The notes beneath the pieces were generated by a model that did no database searches, was not told the origin of the DNA, and was given only the letters and a program-made list of their open reading frames with translations. Both the position numbers and the translations under genes were made by a program. This document shows, one piece after another, positions 35,656 through 44,249 of a DNA stretch of 64,000 nucleotides. The stretch covers positions 1 to 64,000 of the forward strand of contig JBHOGO010000005.1 of NCBI GenBank assembly GCA_043421945.1. The letters are read 5' to 3'. This DNA is from Thaumasiovibrio sp043421945. Its GTDB lineage: Bacteria > Pseudomonadota > Gammaproteobacteria > Enterobacterales > Vibrionaceae. Position 1 is the stretch's first letter; the number at the start of each line of letters is the position of its first letter.

Positions 35656-38271
35656 GTGAAGTTCATAAAGCGATTGATATGGTTTGCAGTGTTTTGCATT
35701 TTTCTTGGAGTTGGTACAATCTTTGGTTTCTACATCTACGTGAAGCCGGAACTCCCTGATGTTGCAACACTTCGTAACGTAGAGCTGCAAACACCTATGC
35801 AGGTGTACAGTAAAGACGGGAAACTAATGGCGCAGTTTGGTGAGAAGCGTCGCATTCCTGTCACGCTGGAAGAAATTCCTCAGCCTCTCATCGACGCCTT
35901 ATTGGCGACAGAAGATACGCGGTTCTACACCCACTATGGGATAGATCCCATTGGTATTGGCCGTGCTGCACTAGTTGTGGCGGCTTCTGGCTCAGCCAAA
36001 CAAGGCGCCAGTACCATTACGCAACAATTAGCTCGAAACTTCTTTCTCAGTAATGAGAAAAAAATCATGCGTAAAATTAAAGAAATTTTTATCGCTATTC
36101 ATATCGAGCAATTATTAACAAAAGACGAAATCCTAGAGCTTTATTTCAACAAAATTTATTTGGGTCACCGCTCCTATGGTATTGGCGCAGCGGCACAAGT
36201 TTATTATGGGAAAACCTTAGATCAATTAACATTAAGTGAGATGGCAACCCTTGCTGGTTTGCCTAAAGCGCCTTCTACCGTCAATCCTCTCTATTCTGTT
36301 TCTCGTGCAACAGCTCGCCGTAATGTTGTTCTTCGCCGTATGCTCGACGAAGGCTTTATTAACCAGTTCGAATTTGAACAAGCCCGAGAAGAAGAAGTGG
36401 TCGCTCGCTACCACAGTACTGATATTGAATTAAGAGCATCGTACTTTTCTGAATACGCACGTGCTTGGATGATAGAGCGTTATGGGGAAGATGCTTATAC
36501 CTCTGGCTTCAGAGTATTCACAACCGCTGATAGTAAACTCCAGCAAGCAGCCCAAGACGCCGCCGTTAATAACCTGATCGCTTACGACCAACGTCATGGC
36601 TACCGTGGGGCTATTGCGACACTATGGCAAGAAGACGAGCCCGCTCATTCTACAGAAGCTATCACCAGTGAGTTGAGAAAACACCCGACTTATGGGGACC
36701 TTTATCCTGCTGTCGTCACGGAAGTTCATGATCAGCAAGCCTCGTTGATACGAAAAGGAGGGGATGCTATCACCATTGAATGGGATGGCATGAAGTGGGC
36801 CCGTCGATTCATCAACGATGAGCGTCAAGGACCCGCACCTAAAAGTGCAGAAGAGATCTTAACGGCTGGTGACCTTGTCTATATTAGCTCAACGCAGAGT
36901 GAGACCGTAGAAAACGACAGCGAACCTGAACTGACCTGGTTACTTAGCCAAATCCCAGCAGCCAATACTGCGTTTACAGCATTGTCGCCAAACGATGGTG
37001 CGGTATTAGCGATGGTTGGCGGATTCAATTTTGTTCATAGTAAGTTTAATCGCGCACTACAGTCTATTCGCCAAGTTGGCTCTGGTATCAAGCCTTTCCT
37101 ATATGCCGCAGCGGTAAGTGATGGCATGTCACTCGCGACAATCATCAACGATGCACCGATCAGTCGTTGGGATCAAAGCATGGGAATTGCATGGCGACCA
37201 AAAAACAGCCCAGCGACTTATGACGGCCCGACTCGCTCACGCATTGGCTTGGCACAGTCAAAAAATGTGATGGCGGTACGTGTACTACAACGTGTCGGAC
37301 TTGATGAAACCATCGATTACCTCACTCGCTTTGGCTTCAAACGTGAAGACCTTCCAAGAGCAGAGGCACTAGCATTGGGCGCAGGTAGCTTAACACCTCT
37401 TGAAGTCGCTCAGGGCTATGCGGTCTTTGCAAATGGTGGCTACTATGTTGAACCCTACTTTATCGAGCGTGTTGAAGACCCGTTTGGCGAAGTGCTATTT
37501 CAAGCTGAGCCGCTATCCATTTGTCAGCATGACTGCCCAGCATTCGTTGATCCTAAAGCGAATGACGTGACGAATGAGACCGTTGACGAAGAGAGCCAAC
37601 GTATCTTTGATATCGCAGGTGTCGAAGAAAACCTACTGGATACACCTTCAGCCGCTTTCGACGGTAATGGCATGAGCCAAAGTCAGCTAACACCACGCTA
37701 TGCACCGCAAGTGATCAGCGAGCAAACGGCATTTATCATGCGAGAAATGCTCGAGAGTAACATTTGGGGTGGCGGTGACTGGCGTCATGATACTGGTTGG
37801 AATGGTACAGGCTGGCGAGCACAAGCCTTAAAACGACGTGATACTGGCGGTAAAACCGGAACCACAAATGACTCGAAAGATACATGGTACTCAGGTTATG
37901 GGCCGGGTGTTGTTGCTACCTCTTGGGTAGGATTCGACAACCATAGCCGTAGCTTAGGACGTACAAGCCGAAATGCTAATCTAGGCGACGGGCAGATCGT
38001 TGGTGGTGCCGCAGGTGCCAATACCGCTCAACCGCCTTGGGTTGATTTCATGCAAATTGCGCTTGCCGATACCCCGGTAACACAAAAGCAGATCCCAAGT
38101 AATATCGTCCGAGTGCGCATCGACCGCGAATCAGGCTTACTGACAACAAAAAGTGATCACACCACAACGTTTGAATACTTTGTTAAAGGGACAGAGCCTA
38201 CAGAGGTCGTTGAACGCGGTGGTAGTATCTTTGAACTAGATGCTGAAGCACCGAGTGAAGAGCTCTTCTAA
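35656..38271 (+). CDS. mrcA: Penicillin-binding protein 1A
   Basis: This is a bifunctional class A PBP, glycosyltransferase plus transpeptidase, building peptidoglycan. It has 871 residues (E. coli 850). A membrane anchor lies near 7-28 and the GT51 domain at about 55-225 (LLATEDTRFYTHYGIDPIGI with catalytic Glu, and GASTITQQLARNFF). An OB-like region follows near 320-420. The transpeptidase has SGIK (SxxK), SKN (SxN) and KTGTT (KTG) motifs. It is divergent from pilM and ends in a strong terminator shared with oxyR. Confidence 0.97.
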   Translation: MKFIKRLIWFAVFCIFLGVGTIFGFYIYVKPELPDVATLRNVELQTPMQVYSKDGKLMAQFGEKRRIPVTLEEIPQPLIDALLATEDTRFYTHYGIDPIGIGRAALVVAASGSAKQGASTITQQLARNFFLSNEKKIMRKIKEIFIAIHIEQLLTKDEILELYFNKIYLGHRSYGIGAAAQVYYGKTLDQLTLSEMATLAGLPKAPSTVNPLYSVSRATARRNVVLRRMLDEGFINQFEFEQAREEEVVARYHSTDIELRASYFSEYARAWMIERYGEDAYTSGFRVFTTADSKLQQAAQDAAVNNLIAYDQRHGYRGAIATLWQEDEPAHSTEAITSELRKHPTYGDLYPAVVTEVHDQQASLIRKGGDAITIEWDGMKWARRFINDERQGPAPKSAEEILTAGDLVYISSTQSETVENDSEPELTWLLSQIPAANTAFTALSPNDGAVLAMVGGFNFVHSKFNRALQSIRQVGSGIKPFLYAAAVSDGMSLATIINDAPISRWDQSMGIAWRPKNSPATYDGPTRSRIGLAQSKNVMAVRVLQRVGLDETIDYLTRFGFKREDLPRAEALALGAGSLTPLEVAQGYAVFANGGYYVEPYFIERVEDPFGEVLFQAEPLSICQHDCPAFVDPKANDVTNETVDEESQRIFDIAGVEENLLDTPSAAFDGNGMSQSQLTPRYAPQVISEQTAFIMREMLESNIWGGGDWRHDTGWNGTGWRAQALKRRDTGGKTGTTNDSKDTWYSGYGPGVVATSWVGFDNHSRSLGRTSRNANLGDGQIVGGAAGANTAQPPWVDFMQIALADTPVTQKQIPSNIVRVRIDRESGLLTTKSDHTTTFEYFVKGTEPTEVVERGGSIFELDAEAPSEELF

Positions 38272-38295
38272 AGCAGAAAACCATTCTATAAATAA

Positions 38296-38319
38296 AGGGA
38301 CGGCATGCCGTCCCTTTTT
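38296..38319. terminator. Terminator between mrcA and oxyR
   Basis: A perfect 10-bp stem (AGGGACGGCA/TGCCGTCCCT, no unpaired loop until opened) is followed by TTTT on the right. On the left only short A runs occur, so it should work best for mrcA and less well for oxyR. Confidence 0.88.
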
Positions 38320-38340
38320 GTTTCTCGTGTCCTGTGGTTC

Positions 38341-39246
38341 TTAGTCCAGCAGACAACCACTCTCGTCAACATGCGCCTGAATCGCCTTAGCCAACCGCTC
38401 ATAACGAGGTCGAAGTGGAGACCCTGGGCGATACGCGAGTGCAACACGGCGTGTTGGCTTAGGCTCAACGACAGGCAAATAGCATACGCCATCTCGAACG
38501 CCTCTCGTTGGCGTCGCTAGATGAGGAAGCAGTGTAATACCTGCGCCAGCGACAATCATATTCCGTAACGTCTCTAAACTTGTCGCTTTGAAACGCCCAT
38601 CTTCATTCGCCCCTGCAGCAAAACAGAAACCCATCGCTTGATCGCGTAAACAGTGCCCATCACCAAGCATCAGTAACGTTTCACCGTTTAATTGCGACAA
38701 CGAAAACTCGTTTTGCTGCGACCAATCATGCGCTTCAGGTAGCGCAAGTACCATCGGCTCATCATAGAGCGGTAACTCGATAAAATGCTCGGTTTCTTTC
38801 ACTGATGCCAAGATAAGACAATCAAGCTTACCAGTCTCAAGTTGCTCAACAAGCTGGTGCGTTTGCCCTTCATGCAAGAACAGCTCTAGCTCTGGATAAG
38901 TCTCTCGCAGTAGCGGGACAATATGCGGCAACAGATAAGGACCTACCGTCGGGATCAAGCCAATGTGGATGGGGCCAGCCATACTTTCCCCTTGCCCACT
39001 TGCCATTTCCGTTAGAATTTTCACTTCCAAAAGCACTTTCTGCGCCTGCTCAACGAGTCTTAATCCCGCGTCGGTGAAGAGTACTTTGCGACTCGTTCGC
39101 TCAAGTAAAGCAACGCCTAGCTCATCTTCCAATTTACGAATCTGACCACTAAGGGTCGGCTGACTCACATGACAAGCTTCAGCTGCTCGTCGAAAATGCT
39201 GATGATCTGCCAACGCGACTAAGTATTCCAGATCTCTAATATTCAT
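38341..39246 (-). CDS. oxyR: Peroxide-sensing regulator OxyR
   Basis: OxyR is a LysR-type activator that senses hydrogen peroxide by forming a disulfide. It has 301 residues (E. coli 305). The N-terminal helix-turn-helix is HFRRAAEACHVSQPTLSGQI; the redox cysteines Cys199 and Cys208 are both present in GHCLRDQAMGFC, so sensing should be intact. It is divergent from the Prx-Grx hybrid gene over 154 nt that contain an OxyR-like motif. Confidence 0.98.
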   Translation of the reverse strand: MNIRDLEYLVALADHQHFRRAAEACHVSQPTLSGQIRKLEDELGVALLERTSRKVLFTDAGLRLVEQAQKVLLEVKILTEMASGQGESMAGPIHIGLIPTVGPYLLPHIVPLLRETYPELELFLHEGQTHQLVEQLETGKLDCLILASVKETEHFIELPLYDEPMVLALPEAHDWSQQNEFSLSQLNGETLLMLGDGHCLRDQAMGFCFAAGANEDGRFKATSLETLRNMIVAGAGITLLPHLATPTRGVRDGVCYLPVVEPKPTRRVALAYRPGSPLRPRYERLAKAIQAHVDESGCLLD

Positions 39247-39264
39247 CTTCTACCTTACCACTTG

Positions 39265-39301
39265 ATAGGTTATACCGATTAATATAATCATAACAAGTGA
39301 T
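39265..39301. promoter_or_regulatory. Candidate OxyR-binding site
   Basis: Four quartets ATAG, CGAT, ATCA and TGAT are separated by exactly 7 nt each, the spacing of the OxyR motif ATAG-N7-CTAT-N7-ATAG-N7-CTAT. 11 of 16 positions match. It lies 19 nt from the oxyR start and 100 nt before the Prx-Grx start, a suitable place for autorepression and activation. Confidence 0.5.
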
Positions 39302-39400
39302 TAGAACTATCACATTAAAAATCGCATAATCCTCATATCAACACAGCGCACAAACCTTTAAGCTGTAGCCGTTACGAATAACGAATATAAGGAAATGATT

Positions 39401-40132
39401 ATGTTTACTTCAAAAGAAGGCCAACCAGTTCCAGCTGTTACATTCCCTACTCGTCAAGGCGATCAATGGGTTAATGTGACAACTGACGAGCTGTTTGCGA
39501 ATAAAACCGTCATCGTATTTAGCCTGCCGGGTGCTTTCACACCGACATGCTCATCGACTCACCTACCACGTTATAACGAACTAGCTCCAGTTTTTGCAGA
39601 AAAAGGGGTTGATCGCATTCTCTGTGTTTCTGTCAACGATACGTTTGTGATGAACGCTTGGAAAGATGACCAAGAAGCAGAAAACATTACCTTTATCCCG
39701 GATGGTAATGGCGAATTCACGAAAGGCATGGGCATGCTAACCAGCAAGAGTGATATCGGCTTTGGCGACCGTTCATGGCGTTACAGCATGCTGGTGAAAA
39801 ATGGTGTGGTTGAAAAGATGTTCATCGAACCAAACGAGCCAGGTGACCCATTCAAAGTCTCTGATGCTGACACAATGCTGGGTTACCTTGCACCAGAGCA
39901 CAAAGTTCAAGAATCAATCACTGTATTCACCAAGCCGGGCTGTTCATTCTGCGCTAAGGCAAAGCAAAGCCTTATCGATAGCGGCCTTCAATACGAAGAA
40001 GTTGTACTAGGAAAAGATGCAACAACAGTGAGCCTGCGTGCAATTACTGGGCGCGGTACTGTGCCACAGGTATTTATCGGCGGTAAACACATTGGCGGCA
40101 GCGAAGAGCTAGAGTCATTCTTAGCAAAGTAA
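39401..40132 (+). CDS. Hybrid peroxiredoxin-glutaredoxin
   Basis: This is a glutathione-dependent peroxidase in which a Prx5-type peroxiredoxin is fused to its own glutaredoxin. It has 243 residues from the ATG at 39401, since AAGGA lies 7 nt upstream; the ATG at 39395 is too close to it. The peroxidatic Cys50 is in PGAFTPTCSSTHLP; the glutaredoxin domain begins near 168 with TKPGCSFCAKA, then GTVPQVFIGGKHIGG. The same fusion is characterised in Haemophilus influenzae and is common in Vibrio. It is divergent from oxyR, so probably peroxide-inducible. Confidence 0.96.
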   Translation: MFTSKEGQPVPAVTFPTRQGDQWVNVTTDELFANKTVIVFSLPGAFTPTCSSTHLPRYNELAPVFAEKGVDRILCVSVNDTFVMNAWKDDQEAENITFIPDGNGEFTKGMGMLTSKSDIGFGDRSWRYSMLVKNGVVEKMFIEPNEPGDPFKVSDADTMLGYLAPEHKVQESITVFTKPGCSFCAKAKQSLIDSGLQYEEVVLGKDATTVSLRAITGRGTVPQVFIGGKHIGGSEELESFLAK

Positions 40133-40150
40133 GCTAATCGTTCAGACGAA

Positions 40151-40202
40151 AAGAAAGCCTCCTCGAATGCTGTAGAGAGTCACTGGAGAGGTTTTCTTTT
40201 TG
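40151..40202 (+). terminator. Probable terminator of the Prx-Grx gene
   Basis: AAAGCCTC pairs with GAGGTTTTC (G-T pairs and a long 25-nt loop), followed by TTTT. It lies 19 nt after the stop. The stem is imperfect, so this is a moderate call. Confidence 0.5.
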
Positions 40203-40278
40203 TCTATTTGGCGTTTAGAGAGCAACCGTATGATAAGCTTTTGCCCTATGACGTTCCAAATGCTCGTTAAGGTGTACA

Positions 40279-40533
40279 ATGGCATGTAAAGGATGCTCGG
40301 ACTCAGTCTTCAAACAAAAGATAGGTCGCTGCCAACGCTGTATGATACAGCTTCTGGTACTGAGCTTGGTCTGTTGGGTTTGGTGGTACTGGCAATTTGC
40401 AGTGACGCCACTCAGCGTTGAGTCGATAGCACTGCTCTTCTTTTCTTGCGCATTCTCACTATTGTTGCTGTTACATCTGATTGTCGCCGCCTACCTAGCT
40501 CTAAAATCAATCCGAAGAAAAAGCGCATCATAA
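40279..40533 (+). CDS. DUF3624 family small membrane protein
   Basis: This 84-residue protein has an N-terminal Cys-rich part (MACKGCSDSVFKQKIGRCQRC) that may bind metal, and two membrane segments (about 22-42 and 48-72) rich in Trp, Leu and Phe. DUF3624 is a Vibrio-type family of unknown function that I recall near oxyR and prx in V. cholerae. It lies between the Prx-Grx terminator and the convergent alkaline phosphatase gene. Confidence 0.8.
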   Translation: MACKGCSDSVFKQKIGRCQRCMIQLLVLSLVCWVWWYWQFAVTPLSVESIALLFFSCAFSLLLLLHLIVAAYLALKSIRRKSAS

Positions 40534-40554
40534 TCGCCATACGCGCAGTAAAAC

Positions 40555-40585
40555 AAAAAAGCGCACCTTAAGTTAAGGTACGCTC
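40555..40585 (-). terminator. Terminator after the alkaline phosphatase gene
   Basis: Reading leftward, GAGCGTACCTTAA pairs with TTAAGGTGCGCTT, apart from one internal mismatch, followed by TTTTTTG. It lies 30 nt after the gene. The A-rich left flank means it could also serve the DUF3624 gene less well. Confidence 0.82.
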
Positions 40586-40614
40586 CATTTATATATTGGT
40601 ACGCTTCAGTTTAT

Positions 40615-42066
40615 TTAGAATGCTTCATTCATTACATGGAAAATGTAGTTTTGCTCAACCACTCCTTGGAACAGCCAAGCTTTAGGGCCACGCGCTAAAA
40701 TCGCAACATCTTCACCAGAGTGCGTTTCACTTCCCAAAGGAATTAGTGCTTGTTGCAAGTAATCATCACCTAACACTGCTTTAGCATCTGGCTCAGGACG
40801 TTCACCACTGATTGCTCCCGGCCCATTTCCATACGCCAGCGTGGTGTAAGCTTTGTTATCCGCTGCCTTAGCCTGTTGCTTATTCGTCATTGCTAAACCC
40901 AAGATATCATTACCACGATCTGCATACCCGTTCATGATCAACGTATGCGCGTGGTCAGCGGTAACAATCACCAAGGTATCTTCTAAATTGGTTTTATCAA
41001 GAGCAACTTTTATCGCGTCATCAAATGCGACAGTATCTTCCAACGCACGCTTTGCGTTTCCGGCATGGTGGCCATGGTCAATGCGTCCAGCTTCAACCAT
41101 TAAGATGTACCCTTCTTGGTTTTTCTCAAGCATATTAATGGCGCTATCCGTCATTTCAGCTAATGAAGGCTGGCTATCGTTGCGGTCGAGTTCATAATCC
41201 ATATGACTTGCCCCAAACAAACCAAACACACGTTCTGTCGATTTAACATCGACGCCCATCAAGCCGTCGCGATCTGTTACAAACTCACCTTGTGGATAAC
41301 GCTGCTGCCACACTGAGGTGAGGTCTTGGCCATCTTTACGCTTACCTTTTTGTTCTGCAGGCATAAACTCACGGAGTCCACCGCCCAACGCCACTTGGAA
41401 GCCTTCCCCCCAATCAAAATCAACAAACTGCTGAGCAATATCTTTACAGCCTTGATCCTTGGCGATATTGGTCATCATGCTATCATTTTCCCAGTCCCTA
41501 TCAGCGCTGTTGGCAAAAGTCACAGCAGGCGTAGCATGGGTTAAACGTGCTGTTGTTACCACACCCAACGACTTACCTTTTTCTGCTGCCACCTGAAAAA
41601 TAGTCTTCGCTTCATTACCGTGCACAGTATTACAAAAACCACGCTGAACGTTGTCATTAACGCTGATGACACCCGACTTTGTTTTAACACCAGCAACCAT
41701 TGCTGTTGCTGTTCCCGCAGAATCTGGCGTTTGCATATTGGTATTATAGGTTTTAGACATCGCGACATGAGGAAGTGATTCCATCACCAATGCATTCTCT
41801 TCGCCTGGCTGTCCAGCTTGCTGACCCGCATAAATACGCGCTGCTGTTATCGTGCCCACGCTCATGCCATCACCAACAAAGAGAATAATATTCTTCGCCT
41901 TGCTATCGATTGGCTTCAACTTTTTAGCCATATCGAGCGTAACTTGCCCAGCTTGATACCAACTATCTTGCGTCTGCAGTTGAGCTTTTGCATGGTCAGC
42001 AGCGCTAACACTGTGCGTAGTCGTTGCTAGAAATACTGCTGAGGAAATGCATAGAATCTTATTCAC
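40615..42066 (-). CDS. phoA: Alkaline phosphatase (PhoA family)
   Basis: This secreted or periplasmic phosphomonoesterase releases phosphate from organic esters. It has 483 residues from a GTG at 42066, chosen because AAAGGGA precedes it and a typical signal peptide follows (MNKILCISSAVFLATTTHSV, cut near SAADH). Active-site pieces are FVGDGMSVG, the nucleophile Ser in DSAGTATAMVAG, the metal His and Asp in DHGHHAGNAKRA, TADHAHT and HSGEDVA. The exact subfamily is inferred. It sits between conserved core genes and the arg operon, and a weak pho-box-like repeat lies 82 nt upstream. Confidence 0.88.
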   Translation of the reverse strand: MNKILCISSAVFLATTTHSVSAADHAKAQLQTQDSWYQAGQVTLDMAKKLKPIDSKAKNIILFVGDGMSVGTITAARIYAGQQAGQPGEENALVMESLPHVAMSKTYNTNMQTPDSAGTATAMVAGVKTKSGVISVNDNVQRGFCNTVHGNEAKTIFQVAAEKGKSLGVVTTARLTHATPAVTFANSADRDWENDSMMTNIAKDQGCKDIAQQFVDFDWGEGFQVALGGGLREFMPAEQKGKRKDGQDLTSVWQQRYPQGEFVTDRDGLMGVDVKSTERVFGLFGASHMDYELDRNDSQPSLAEMTDSAINMLEKNQEGYILMVEAGRIDHGHHAGNAKRALEDTVAFDDAIKVALDKTNLEDTLVIVTADHAHTLIMNGYADRGNDILGLAMTNKQQAKAADNKAYTTLAYGNGPGAISGERPEPDAKAVLGDDYLQQALIPLGSETHSGEDVAILARGPKAWLFQGVVEQNYIFHVMNEAF

Positions 42067-42107
42067 GATTTGTCCCTTTAAAATCCGATATACAAACAAA
42101 AGATGGC

Positions 42108-42124
42108 GGCTATACCCTATAGCC
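42108..42124. other. Palindrome in the phoA leader
   Basis: A perfect 7-bp inverted repeat, GGCTATA and TATAGCC around CCC, lies 42 nt upstream of the phoA start. It could be an operator or a leader hairpin. No regulator can be assigned. Confidence 0.4.
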
Positions 42125-42147
42125 GATACCCATCCTGCGGATAAGAG

Positions 42148-42165
42148 ATGACAAATCGCTTACAA
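42148..42165 (-). promoter_or_regulatory. Weak candidate pho box
   Basis: Reading leftward, TTGTAAG and TTGTCAT are spaced 11 nt apart, as in PhoB sites (CTGTCAT-N4-CTGTCAT). The second half matches 6 of 7 positions and the first 4 of 7. The place upstream of phoA makes it worth noting; the match alone would not. Confidence 0.3.
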
Positions 42166-42184
42166 AGCGTACAAAGTAACAATA

Positions 42185-42211
42185 AAAAAGCCAGCGAGTT
42201 AGGCTGGCTTT
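42185..42211 (-). terminator. Terminator of the argCBGH operon
   Basis: Reading leftward, the stem AAGCCAGC/GCTGGCTT with a 7-nt loop is followed by TTTTTATT. It lies 60 nt after the argH stop. Confidence 0.88.
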
Positions 42212-42270
42212 GATATGTATCAATATTCAACTAGTAGTGCATTCTTATAGCGTATGAACATCACATGCTA

Positions 42271-44145
42271 TTAGACCACTTGCATTTTTGCGATTAACTG
42301 GTCATCTAAATTCACTTCTAACGCAACCTCATCACAGGCATGCTGACGCGGACAACGTTCACAATCTTTCATGACTTTTTCAGGCAGTAACGTTTTCGAC
42401 GTCGGGACAAAGTTCTGCTTCATAAAGAACTCAGGGACACGTGTTAGCACAAAGACCTTCTTGATCGCCATCTGACGCGCTTTTTCAATCAAGTGCTCAA
42501 CCACTGCACTCCCCTGGCCTTGACCTTGCCAACCCGCCTCAATACCAAGAGAGCGAACCTCTGCAAGTCCAGAGTCGTAGACATAAAGTGATGCACACCC
42601 AGTTACTATCCCTTGGTGTTCAGTGACCGCGAATGAGCCAATATCTCGAACCAGTTCATTTCGTTTACGTGGTAAATTCTCACCAAGCCCAGACCAATAA
42701 GCCACCATACCTTCAATTGCATCAAGGTCTGTTAAGCGCGCACCACGTACTTTCACAGCAGGTGAATAACGTTTCTCCAGGCGTTTTTCTGCGCTTTCAA
42801 TGGCGTAATCCACTTGATTTGGCGCTACACCACCCAATGCACAACGCTTCTCTAAACACGATTCAATCGTTAGGATTGGGTAAACATCATCTTCAATCAC
42901 CGGCGAGAAGCTCTGCATCTCTTCGAGGCTAAGCTCTTCAAGTGCACAACCTTTTTCAATCGCAACGACAACCGCAACACCAACGATATGGTGAGCTTCA
43001 CGGAACGGGATACCTTTAGCCACTAAGTAATCAGCAAGTTCAGTGGCATTCGAGTAGCCCTGCATCGCCGCTTCAAGTGTTCTATCGGCATTCACTTTAA
43101 TACCCTCAAAACAAAGTGCTGCCATTTCCATGCAGTCTGCCCATGAGTCTAATGCATCAAAAAGGCCTTCTTTGTCTTCCTGCATATCTTTGTTGTACGC
43201 GAGTGGCAACGCTTTAACCGTCATCATCATCGCTGACATTGCACCGTAGACACGGCCAACCTTACCTCTAATGAGTTCCAGCGCGTCAGGATTTTTTTTC
43301 TGCGGCATTAGCGATGAACCAGACGTCACAGTATCTGCTAGCTCAATGAAATTAGACTCACCAGAGTTGTAGAAAATCAGGTCTTCAGCCATACGTGAGA
43401 GGTGCAACATCGAGATAGACGCAACCGACATGAGCTCCATCACATGGTCTCTGTCAGAGACCGAGTCTAAGCTGTTGCGCGTCGCGCGCTGGAACCCAAG
43501 AGTATGCGCGAGTGTCTCACGATCAATCGGGTATGCTGTTCCTGCTAACGCTCCGCTTCCTAATGGACAAGTATCAAAACGCTGCATCGCATCATACAAA
43601 CGTGAGTAATCACGCTCGAACATTTCAACATAAGCGAGGCACCAATGCGCAAATGTGACAGGTTGAGCACGTTGCAAGTGAGTGTAGCCAGGTAAAACCG
43701 TTGATTGGTGAGCACGAGCAACATCCACTAAAGTGTTCTGTAGCTTATCGAGCATCAACAATAACTGTTGCCCCTGCTGACGGCACCATAATTTCAAGTC
43801 GGTAGCAACTTGATCATTACGCGAACGCCCCGTGTGAAGCTTTTTACCCAGATCGCCAACTTTCGCGATAAGCTGCTGCTCAACCCAGCTGTGAATATCT
43901 TCAGCATCTGAACGTAAAATCTGCTCTGGGTCTTCCATTACCGCCAGTTTTAGTTCGTTGAGTGCCAGCTCTAATGCTTGTTGCTCATCTTCATTTAGCA
44001 CGTCGACACTGCGTAGGGCTTTAGACCAGGCAATAGAACCAACAATATCTTGCTCTGCCAATCGGTAGTCGAAACGCAGCGAATCATTAAACTGCTTAAA
44101 CCGCGTATCCGCCGCCTGACTAAAACGTCCACCCCATAATGCCAT
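42271..44145 (-). CDS. argH: Argininosuccinate lyase fused to N-acetylglutamate synthase domain
   Basis: This bifunctional protein has 624 residues. Residues 1 to about 460 are argininosuccinate lyase, the last arginine step (GRSRNDQVATD and signature SSLMPQKKNPD). Residues about 470-610 are a GNAT acetyltransferase (VRSLGIEAGWQGQGQGSAVV) that supplies N-acetylglutamate, the first step. The fusion, called ArgH(A), is known from Moritella and Vibrio and replaces a separate ArgA. The tail carries a Cys cluster (CERCPRQHAC) of unknown use. It is the last gene of the operon, 104 nt after argG, and is followed by a terminator. Confidence 0.97.
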   Translation of the reverse strand: MALWGGRFSQAADTRFKQFNDSLRFDYRLAEQDIVGSIAWSKALRSVDVLNEDEQQALELALNELKLAVMEDPEQILRSDAEDIHSWVEQQLIAKVGDLGKKLHTGRSRNDQVATDLKLWCRQQGQQLLLMLDKLQNTLVDVARAHQSTVLPGYTHLQRAQPVTFAHWCLAYVEMFERDYSRLYDAMQRFDTCPLGSGALAGTAYPIDRETLAHTLGFQRATRNSLDSVSDRDHVMELMSVASISMLHLSRMAEDLIFYNSGESNFIELADTVTSGSSLMPQKKNPDALELIRGKVGRVYGAMSAMMMTVKALPLAYNKDMQEDKEGLFDALDSWADCMEMAALCFEGIKVNADRTLEAAMQGYSNATELADYLVAKGIPFREAHHIVGVAVVVAIEKGCALEELSLEEMQSFSPVIEDDVYPILTIESCLEKRCALGGVAPNQVDYAIESAEKRLEKRYSPAVKVRGARLTDLDAIEGMVAYWSGLGENLPRKRNELVRDIGSFAVTEHQGIVTGCASLYVYDSGLAEVRSLGIEAGWQGQGQGSAVVEHLIEKARQMAIKKVFVLTRVPEFFMKQNFVPTSKTLLPEKVMKDCERCPRQHACDEVALEVNLDDQLIAKMQVV

Positions 44146-44249
44146 TGTCTCTCTCCTACATGCTCAACTTGCGATTGCTCTTACGACTTTGCTTAACGAT
44201 GTGTCAGCAAAATGAGCTGGTTCTACGCCAGCTCTTATAATAGTGGTCT

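Noticed and set aside
40853..41197. 114-codon ORF antisense to phoA
   Set aside because: It lies opposite conserved alkaline phosphatase sequence, with Ser/Ala-rich content and no domain.
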